From Mycolicibacterium chubuense (GTDB taxonomy: Bacteria > Actinomycetota > Actinomycetes > Mycobacteriales > Mycobacteriaceae): DNA of 50,738 bases. The notes beneath the pieces were generated by a model. That model was not told where the DNA came from. It saw only the letters and a list, made by a program, of their open reading frames with translations, and ran no database searches. Position 1 is the stretch's first letter. Each line of letters starts with the position of its first letter. The stretch is taken from the NCBI RefSeq assembly GCF_001044255.1, contig NZ_JYNX01000092.1:829-51566 (forward strand). The letters are read 5' to 3'. This document shows positions 44,877 through 50,738 of this stretch, piece after piece. Both the position numbers and the translations under genes were made by a program.

Positions 44877-45014
44877 GTGGAGGATCCGACGACACCGTGG
44901 TGGATCGCCGAGGCGACGGCCTCGGCGGGCGTGTCGGCGACGTGGGCGTGGCTGACCCTGGTGCTCGGTGCGGCCGCGGTGCTTGTCGGCGGAGTTCTGA
45001 TCGCCCTGATTTGA
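44877..45014 (+). CDS. 45-residue single-pass membrane miniprotein
   Basis: GTG start, then EDPTTPWWIAEATASAG, a transmembrane segment of about 24 residues (ATWAWLTLVLGAAAVLVGG and onward) and TGA at 45012. The hydrophobic helix, Trp residues at the interface, codon use with G or C at the third position and a TACGGT box 7 nt upstream all support a real gene. I do not recognise the family with certainty; a small membrane protein is annotated in the comparable M. tuberculosis area. The topology is probably N-out or N-in with almost no tail. Confidence 0.55.
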   Translation: MEDPTTPWWIAEATASAGVSATWAWLTLVLGAAAVLVGGVLIALI

Positions 45015-45460
45015 ACCCCGCGGCGAGACCTGACGGCGGCCCGCAGGCGTTGCCGTGCCCCGCCACCGTCCGCCTGCGCGGGGGCACCCTTCCGCGAGCG
45101 CGCGCGTCTGCACAGCGGCGCGCGGCAATCCCCGGCATTCCGCGCGCTTGTCGAGCGTCGGCGGCACCGTCACCGACGCTGGGTGGTCAAATCTTTGCTG
45201 TCCCTTCCGGAAAGCGCATGGGATAACACGGGTTACGCCCGTCGTCGCGCGGTGGAACCGGTGCCGCATTTCGGCTCGCGATGATCCTTGATCCGCGCAC
45301 AGCAGCGGCGCCGCAGTGGTGGCCGCGCGGGTCGGCGGTGCTCGACCCCCACGACGTGGCCGGATGGGCGACGGGCGGAATTGACCTCGGCGACAACGCG
45401 ATGGCGGTTGCTGAATCGGTGTGCACGGGTACCCGTCGACCGGGTCGACGCCGCCGTGGC
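45015..45460. other. gene-poor stretch upstream of the mce operon
   Basis: No convincing gene. Structure seen: a perfect 8-bp hairpin AGCGTCGG/CCGACGCT (45154-45161 and 45173-45180) and a 5-bp inverted repeat ACGGG/CCCGT (45228-45242) next to GGATAAC. A 62-codon frame at 45281-45469 has no RBS and is doubtful. The stretch may hold upstream regulatory sites for the mce operon or remnants of a lost gene. Confidence 0.4.
45426..45449. promoter_or_regulatory. tandem palindromes over the mce promoter, candidate operator
   Basis: CGGGTACCCG (45426-45435), a perfect 10-nt palindrome, abuts GTCGACCGGGTCGAC (45435-45449), 7-bp arms around one base. They end 17 nt before the TAGACT box, so they cover the -35 zone. 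Repressors of mce operons (TetR, GntR or FadR types) bind such sites, but none is encoded nearby in this window. Confidence 0.5.
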
Positions 45461-45466
45461 GCGCTC

Positions 45467-45472
45467 TAGACT
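45467..45472 (+). promoter_or_regulatory. putative -10 box of the mce operon
   Basis: TAGACT. Transcription from about 45479 would give a leader of about 32 nt with a GTGGAG site before the ATG at 45511. Confidence 0.45.
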
Positions 45473-45510
45473 CCCGTTCCGTTCGACAACGGCGAAGAAG
45501 TGGAGACCCG

Positions 45511-46281
45511 ATGGCCGTCAGCGTGGCCAGATCCGCCAGGACGGTGGAGGCCGTCGGCGACTTCTTCGTCCTCGCCGGGGAAACCTTCGCTGCCATGCTG
45601 CGGCCCCCGTTCGCCTGGCGCGAACTGATCGAGCAGATCTGGTTCGTCGCCCGGGTGTCGATCGTGCCGACGCTCGTGCTGTCCATTCCCTACACCGTGC
45701 TCATCGTGTTCACCCTCAACATCGTGCTGATCGAGGTCGGCGCCGGTGACCTCTCCGGCGCCGGCGCCGCGCTGGCCTCGGTGACGCAGGTGGGTCCCGT
45801 GGTCACCGCGATCGTGGTGTCCGGAGCGGCCGCCACCGCGATGTGTGCCGACCTCGGTGCCCGCACCATCCGCGAGGAGATCGACGCGATGAAGGTGATC
45901 GGGGTCAATCCCGTGCAGGCACTCGTGGTGCCCCGCGTCGTCGCGGCCACCTTCGTCGCGCTGATGCTCTACTCCGTGGTCGCCGTCGTCGGCCTGACCG
46001 GAAGCTACGTGTTCGTCGTCTACGTGCAGCACGTGACGCCGGGAGCGTTCGTGTTCGGCATGACGCTGCTCACCGGGCTGCCCCAGGTGATCATCTCACT
46101 GGTCAAGGCTCTGCTGTTCGGACTGTCGGCGGGCCTGATCGCCTGCTACAAAGGGCTTTCCGTGGGCGGGGGGCCGACCGCGGTCGGCAACGCCGTCAAC
46201 GAGACCGTCGTGTTCGCGTTCATGGCGCTGTTCCTGATCAACATCCTGGCGACCGCCTTCGGCGTGAAGGTCGCGCCATGA
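45511..46281 (+). CDS. YrbE/MlaE-family ABC permease, first of the mce operon
   Basis: A 256-residue permease with five or six membrane segments and the MlaE-family coupling motif ADLGARTIREEIDAMKVIGVNPVQ. It ends ETVVFAFMALFLINILATAFGVK. With the second YrbE it forms the inner-membrane part of an Mce lipid importer, powered by an MceG-type ATPase encoded elsewhere. ATG 45511 was chosen over the longer open frame because it follows the promoter and a GTGGAG site. Overlaps the second yrbE by ATGA. Confidence 0.93.
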   Translation: MAVSVARSARTVEAVGDFFVLAGETFAAMLRPPFAWRELIEQIWFVARVSIVPTLVLSIPYTVLIVFTLNIVLIEVGAGDLSGAGAALASVTQVGPVVTAIVVSGAAATAMCADLGARTIREEIDAMKVIGVNPVQALVVPRVVAATFVALMLYSVVAVVGLTGSYVFVVYVQHVTPGAFVFGMTLLTGLPQVIISLVKALLFGLSAGLIACYKGLSVGGGPTAVGNAVNETVVFAFMALFLINILATAFGVKVAP

Positions 46282-47111
46282 CGGTGCAGGACCGGCCGTC
46301 CACCCGCGAGCGCGTCGTCGACCGGACCCGGCAGCTGGGGGAGCAGACGGCGTTTTACGGGCACGCGCTGGCCTCGACGGCCGATGCGATCCGGCGCTAC
46401 CCGGGTGAGGTGCTGCGGCTCATTGCCGTGATGGGCATGGGCACCGGCGCGCTGGCGGTGATCGGCGGCACCGTCGTCATCATCGGCTTCCTGACGCTGT
46501 CCACCGGTGCGCTGATCGCCGTGCAGGGCTACAACACGCTGTCCAACGTCGGAATCGAAGCGCTCACCGGCTTTCTCGGCGCGTTCCTCAACGTCCGTTT
46601 CATCGCCCCGGCCACCGCCGGCGTCGCACTGGCGGCCACCATCGGCGCCGGCGCGACAGCCCAGCTGGGCTCCATGCGCATCAACGAGGAGATCGACGCA
46701 CTGGAGGTGATGGGTATCCGGGCCGTCACCTACCTGGCGTCGACCCGCATCGTCGCCGGCGTCATCGTGGTGATCCCGCTCTACACGGTGGCGGTGCTGA
46801 TGTCGTTCCTGGCCACCCGATTCGGTACCACGGTCATCTACGGACAGTCCCGGGGCGTCTACGACCACTACTTCTCCACCTTCCTGCATCCCAGCGACCT
46901 GCTGTGGTCGTTCATCGCTGCGCTGTCGATGGCGGCGGCGGTGATGGTGGTGCACACGTACTACGGGTTCACCGCCACCGGCGGACCGGCGGGCGTGGGG
47001 GAGGCTGTCGGGCGGGCTGTCCGGACCTCGATCACCGCAACGGTTTTCGTGCTGCTGTCCATCACGCTGTCCGTGTACGGGCAGTCCGGGAACTTCCACC
47101 TGTCGGGGTGA
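46278..47111 (+). CDS. YrbE/MlaE-family ABC permease, second of the mce operon
   Basis: A 277-residue permease with the coupling motif AQLGSMRINEEIDALEVMGIRAVTYL, an N-terminal amphipathic part (ADAIRRYPGEVLRLIAVMGMG) and VHTYYGFTATGGPAGVGEAVGRAVRTS near the end, as in YrbE-B proteins. It would pair with the preceding permease as a heterodimer. Its stop is 4 nt before the mceA start. Confidence 0.93.
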   Translation: MTVQDRPSTRERVVDRTRQLGEQTAFYGHALASTADAIRRYPGEVLRLIAVMGMGTGALAVIGGTVVIIGFLTLSTGALIAVQGYNTLSNVGIEALTGFLGAFLNVRFIAPATAGVALAATIGAGATAQLGSMRINEEIDALEVMGIRAVTYLASTRIVAGVIVVIPLYTVAVLMSFLATRFGTTVIYGQSRGVYDHYFSTFLHPSDLLWSFIAALSMAAAVMVVHTYYGFTATGGPAGVGEAVGRAVRTSITATVFVLLSITLSVYGQSGNFHLSG

Positions 47112-47115
47112 GGGG

Positions 47116-48438
47116 ATGGACAACTCACCCCGCCGCGGCGGCATCGACCCCATCTGGTGGGCGCCCGTGCTCGCGCTCGTCGTGATCGCGATCAGCATCA
47201 TGACGGCGCTGCTCTTCTCCGGTTCGCTGAGGCGCAGCGTTCCGGTCACGCTCGTTTCCGACCGGTCCGGCCTGGTGATGGAGGACGGCGCCAAGGTGAA
47301 GCTGCGCGGCGTCGAGATCGGCCGCGTCGACGCGATCGGCACCGAGACCGGCGCCGGGGCGAATCTGTCGACGCTGCAGCTGAAGATCGATCCCGGACCG
47401 TTCGAGTACCTCCCGAGCAATGTGGAAGCCGAGATCAAGTCCAGCACGGCCTTCGGCGCGAAGTACGTCGACCTGATCGTGCCGCCCGGCGCGCAGAGCA
47501 GCGCACCACTCCAACCGGGCGCGGTGCTGCCCTCCCGCAACGTCACCGTCGAGGTCAACACCGTGTTCGAGAACCTGACCCAGGTGGTGCGTGCGGTCGA
47601 TCCGGCGAAGCTGAACGCCGTCCTGTCGGCGGTCGCCGAGTCGCTGCGCGGCCGGGGCCAGGTGCTCGGCGAGGCCATCACGAGCGCGAACGACGTTCTG
47701 CTGGCGGTCAACCCACGCATGTCCACCGTGCGACGCGACTGGCAACTGTTCGGCCAGACCGCGCAGGCCTACTCCGAGGCCGCCCAGGACATCCTGTCCG
47801 TGCTCGACTCCTTCTCGACGACGAGCACCACGATCACCGCCCGTGCCGCGGACCTCGACACGCTGCTGCTCTCGGCGGTCGGCTTCTCCCGCGCGGGAAT
47901 CGACACGATCGGCGGCAATCAGAGCGCCCTGGTGCGCGCGATGAACATCCTCGACCCCACCACGGCACTGCTGATGAAATACTCCCCGACCTACACCTGC
48001 CTGCTGCAAGGCGCGCAGTGGTTCCTCGATCACGGCGGCCGGGACGCACTGGGCGGCAACGGCAAATCGGTGATCATGGACGCGGCGCTACTGTTCGGTG
48101 ACGACGCGTACCGCTATCCCGACAATCTGCCGAAGACCAACGCCACCGGTGGTCCGGGCGGCAAACCGAGTTGCGGCTCCCTGCCCGACGTCAGCAAGAA
48201 CTTCCCGGTCAAGTATCTGGTCACCGACACCGGCTTCGGCACCGGTCTGGATGTCCGGCCCAATCCCGGTATCGGTTTCCCGGGTATCGCCAACTATTTC
48301 CCCGTCACCAAGGCCGATCCGGAACCACCCCGGATCCGGTATCCCGGGGGTCCCGCACCCGGGCCGGCCCCCGCCTACCCGGGCGCACCGCCCTACGGCG
48401 CTCCGGTGGCTCCGCCCCCGCCCGGCGGTCAACCGTGA
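47116..48438 (+). CDS. Mce family protein MceA
   Basis: 440 residues: N-terminal anchor (WWAPVLALVVIAISIMTALLF), one MCE domain (VTLVSDRSGLVMEDGAKVKLRGVEIGRVDAI, about 40-120), a helical needle region (ENLTQVVRAVDPAKLNAVLSAVAE to about 280), then a globular part and a Pro/Gly-rich tail (APGPAPAYPGAPPYG). Six Mce chains form a hetero-hexameric tube that shuttles lipids or sterols from the outer layers to the YrbE permease. It starts after GAGGGG and overlaps mceB by GTGA. Confidence 0.93.
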   Translation: MDNSPRRGGIDPIWWAPVLALVVIAISIMTALLFSGSLRRSVPVTLVSDRSGLVMEDGAKVKLRGVEIGRVDAIGTETGAGANLSTLQLKIDPGPFEYLPSNVEAEIKSSTAFGAKYVDLIVPPGAQSSAPLQPGAVLPSRNVTVEVNTVFENLTQVVRAVDPAKLNAVLSAVAESLRGRGQVLGEAITSANDVLLAVNPRMSTVRRDWQLFGQTAQAYSEAAQDILSVLDSFSTTSTTITARAADLDTLLLSAVGFSRAGIDTIGGNQSALVRAMNILDPTTALLMKYSPTYTCLLQGAQWFLDHGGRDALGGNGKSVIMDAALLFGDDAYRYPDNLPKTNATGGPGGKPSCGSLPDVSKNFPVKYLVTDTGFGTGLDVRPNPGIGFPGIANYFPVTKADPEPPRIRYPGGPAPGPAPAYPGAPPYGAPVAPPPPGGQP

Positions 48439-49463
48439 GGGCCCGACTCCCGCGCGTCGCCGCCAAAGTCGCCGCGTTCACGGCCGTCTGTCTGGTGTTC
48501 ATGTTCGCGCTCGTCACCGTGTTCGGGAACTTCCGATTCGACTCGCGCGCCACCTACCAAGCGGTCTTCTCGAATGTGTCCGGACTCAAGGGCGGCAACT
48601 TCGTGCGCATCGCCGGCGTCGAGGTCGGCAAGGTCCGTGACATGTCGCTGCACAAGGACGGCACCGTGACCGTCGAGTTCGCCATCGACAGGAACCTCAC
48701 GCTGACCGAGGGCACACGCGCGGTGGTGCGCTACGAGAACCTGATCGGCGACCGCTACCTGGCGCTCGAGGACGGGCCGGGCGGGGTGCGCAAACTCGAA
48801 CCCGGACAGACCATTCCGCTGGCCCGGACCGCGCCCGCGCTCGACGTCGACGCCCTCATCGGCGGGTTCCGCCCGCTGTTCCGTGCCCTGGACCCCGACC
48901 AGGTCAACGCCCTGTCCGGGGAACTGCTGCGTGTGTTCCAGGGCCAGGGCGGCACGATCTCCTCGGTGCTGGCGCAGACCTCGACGTTGACGTCGACGCT
49001 GGCGGGCCGCGACGAACTGATCGGCCAGGTGATCACCAACCTCAACACCGTCCTCGGCACCTTCGCCGAACACGACGACCAGTTCGGCGAAGGGCTGGAC
49101 AAGCTCTCGCAGCTCGCACAGGGATTGGCCGACCGCCGTGACGACATCTCGACCGGCGTGGCGTACATCAATGCCGCCGCCGGATCGATCGCCGATCTGC
49201 TGACCGTGGCCCGAGAACCGATCAAACAGACGGTCGCCCAGACCGACCGGGTGGCGGGGCAGGTGATGGCCGACCGCGACTACGTCGACGATCTAGTGAA
49301 GACCCTGCCGGATGCCTACCAGATTCTCGCCCGGCAGGGCCTCTACGGAGACTACTTCGGCTTCTACCTCTGCGACGCGGTGCTCAAGCTCAACGGTAAA
49401 GGCGGCCAACCGGTCTTCGTGAAGGTGGCCGGCCAGGACACAGGACGGTGCACCCCGAAATGA
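48435..49463 (+). CDS. Mce family protein MceB
   Basis: 342 residues from GTG 48435: anchor AAFTAVCLVFMFALVTVFGNF, MCE domain (YQAVFSNVSGLKGGNFVRIAGVEVGKV) and a helical region (DPDQVNALSGELLRVFQGQGG; AQTDRVAGQVMADRDYVDDL) ending DYFGFYLCDAVLKLNGKGGQPV, characteristic of MceB. The frame is open upstream inside mceA and was trimmed. Overlaps mceC by ATGA, showing a single translationally coupled operon. Confidence 0.93.
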   Translation: MRARLPRVAAKVAAFTAVCLVFMFALVTVFGNFRFDSRATYQAVFSNVSGLKGGNFVRIAGVEVGKVRDMSLHKDGTVTVEFAIDRNLTLTEGTRAVVRYENLIGDRYLALEDGPGGVRKLEPGQTIPLARTAPALDVDALIGGFRPLFRALDPDQVNALSGELLRVFQGQGGTISSVLAQTSTLTSTLAGRDELIGQVITNLNTVLGTFAEHDDQFGEGLDKLSQLAQGLADRRDDISTGVAYINAAAGSIADLLTVAREPIKQTVAQTDRVAGQVMADRDYVDDLVKTLPDAYQILARQGLYGDYFGFYLCDAVLKLNGKGGQPVFVKVAGQDTGRCTPK

Positions 49464-50738
49464 AGCCACTCGCCGAACGCAACAAACTCGCCGTGGGCGC
49501 CGTCGGCATCGGGGTGCTCGTCGCGGTCGTCGTCGCGTCCTTCTCCTACGACGAACTGCCGTTCATCAAACGCTCGCACGACTATTCCGCGTTCTTCACC
49601 GAGGCGGGCGGCATCAAGGCCGGCAGCGACGTGCGCGTGTCGGGCATGAGTGTGGGCCGCGTGTCCGATGTGGCCCTCGACGGCACCACGGTGCGCGTCG
49701 ACTTCACCGTCGGCGACACCGTCGACCTCGGGGACCGCACCGAAGCCGCGATCAAGACCGAGACCGTCCTGGGCACCAAGATGCTCGAGCTGACACCGCG
49801 CGGGGACGGCACGCTCTCGGGCGCCATCCCGTTGGAGCGCACCACCTCTCCGTACGACCTGCCCACCGCCCTGGGCGATCTCACCACCACCATCAGCGCG
49901 CTGGACACCAGCCAGCTCTCCCAGTCGCTCACCACACTGGCCGACACGTTCGCCGACACCCCACCGCAACTCAGGGACGCCCTACGAAGCGTCGCCCAGT
50001 TCTCCGACACCCTCAACGCCCGCGACGCCCAGCTGCGCCACCTGCTCGCCGACGCCAACACGGTCACGACCGTGCTGGCCAAGCGCAGCGACCAGATCGC
50101 CCAGCTGGTCGCCAACAGCAATGCGCTGCTCACCGAGGTTCTCGCGCAACGCGATTCGGTGGACGCGTTGATGACCAACCTGACCGCGGTGTCCCACCAG
50201 ATCTCCGGCCTCGTCGCCGACAACAGAACCGCGCTCAAGCCCGCGGTCGACAAGCTCAACGGCGTTCTGGAGATCCTCGACAACCGCAAGCAGGAGCTGC
50301 AACGGACCCTGTATCTGCTGCGCCGCTACGCGATGTCGTTCGGCGAGGTGCTGGGGTCGGGTCCGTTCTTCAAGGCCTCGCTGGTGAACCTGCTGCCAGG
50401 ACAGTTCGCGCAGCCGTTCATCGATGCGGCGTTCTCCGATCTCGGGCTCGATCCCGCCGTCAAGGTGCCCTCCGAGCTCGTCGACCCCGGCGTCGGGCAG
50501 CCCGGCACTCCGGCACTGCCGGTCCCGTTCCCGCGCACCGGTCAGGGCGGCGAGCCGCGGTTGACCCTGCCCGACGCGATCACCGGCAACGCGGGCGATC
50601 AAGGCTGCGGCCCTCCCGGACTCCCGTTGCCGGGGCCGACCGGCTGCTACCCGCTGCGCGAGCCGCTGCCCGCGGTGCGGTTCGAGGTGCGCAACACCGT
50701 CGTGCAGGGGCCCAACGCGGTCCCGCAGATCGTCGAGG
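49460..50738 (+). CDS. Mce family protein MceC (3' end cut by window edge)
   Basis: 426 residues are visible and no stop is reached. Anchor LAVGAVGIGVLVAVVVASF, MCE domain (YSAFFTEAGGIKAGSDVRVSGMSVGRV), long helical region with NARDAQLRHLLADANTVTTVLAKRSDQIAQLV, then RRYAMSFGEVLGSGPFFKASLVNLLPGQF, typical of MceC. The Pro-rich stretch from about residue 345 is also typical. mceD, mceE and mceF would be expected beyond the edge. Confidence 0.93.
   Translation, partial: MKPLAERNKLAVGAVGIGVLVAVVVASFSYDELPFIKRSHDYSAFFTEAGGIKAGSDVRVSGMSVGRVSDVALDGTTVRVDFTVGDTVDLGDRTEAAIKTETVLGTKMLELTPRGDGTLSGAIPLERTTSPYDLPTALGDLTTTISALDTSQLSQSLTTLADTFADTPPQLRDALRSVAQFSDTLNARDAQLRHLLADANTVTTVLAKRSDQIAQLVANSNALLTEVLAQRDSVDALMTNLTAVSHQISGLVADNRTALKPAVDKLNGVLEILDNRKQELQRTLYLLRRYAMSFGEVLGSGPFFKASLVNLLPGQFAQPFIDAAFSDLGLDPAVKVPSELVDPGVGQPGTPALPVPFPRTGQGGEPRLTLPDAITGNAGDQGCGPPGLPLPGPTGCYPLREPLPAVRFEVRNTVVQGPNAVPQIVE

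Noticed and set aside
45281-45469. 62-codon plus-strand frame before the mce operon
   Set aside because: G/C third positions make it tempting, but it lacks an RBS or -10 at proper distance, runs over the tandem palindromes and the -10 box of the mce promoter, and ends in an Arg-rich tail of chance character.

Overview
The window is high-GC chromosomal DNA from a mycobacterium, most likely an environmental fast grower (Mycolicibacterium type). This rests on recognisable mycobacterial proteins (GpgP and OctT of methylglucose lipopolysaccharide synthesis, an LppR-type lipoprotein, an Mce/YrbE lipid-import cluster, NadE with an N-terminal glutaminase domain), on frequent GTG starts, and on many start codons lying 6-8 nt downstream of a TANNNT box, the layout of leaderless mycobacterial mRNAs. 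From nadE to lppR, much of the gene order follows the M. tuberculosis Rv2438c-Rv2403c segment as I remember it, but it is interrupted by accessory blocks.

Layout. 1-7070: a cut-off DUF222/HNH-type gene, a hypothetical protein plus sirtuin, a cysteine hydrolase, nadE, a CmtR-like metal sensor with a cation-efflux protein, an enoyl-CoA hydratase with a probable N-terminal frameshift, and rbsK. 7094-10680: proA, then a MoxR ATPase/VWA pair. 10750-17144: an accessory operon of APC permease, glycerol-kinase-like FGGY kinase and two flavoprotein oxidoreductases, divergent from a GntR/UTRA regulator with two palindromic operator candidates. 17188-20449: a tightly overlapping run nadD-rsfS-gpgP-octT-degV. 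20452-25136: an accessory lipid/redox block (amine-dehydrogenase-like reductase, SDR, a paired acyl-CoA dehydrogenase, a membrane protein) where M. tuberculosis has eis. 25246-28497: comEA-comEC-holA. 28505-32447: rpsT, then the ATP-grasp/alpha-E/transglutaminase trio. 32431-34416: RNase Z-like hydrolase, DinB-like protein, and a CBS protein with a perfect CRP-type site. 34403-41352: a divergent sulfur-scavenging cluster (methionine-type ABC importer, three luciferase-like flavin monooxygenases, a GNAT protein). 41363-44563: PemK-like protein, lepA, lppR. 44564-45510: the only long gene-poor stretch, holding an inverted-repeat element, a 45-codon membrane miniprotein and the mce promoter. 45511-end: yrbE x2 and mceA, mceB, mceC (cut by the window edge).

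The best candidates for undescribed biology are the four-gene kinase/flavoprotein/APC operon, whose kinase lacks the usual glycerol-contacting arginine; the ATP-grasp/alpha-E/transglutaminase trio, here with a C-terminal polyglutamine tail; and the leaderless miniprotein between lppR and mce. No rRNA, tRNA, CRISPR array, transposase gene or prophage gene was seen.
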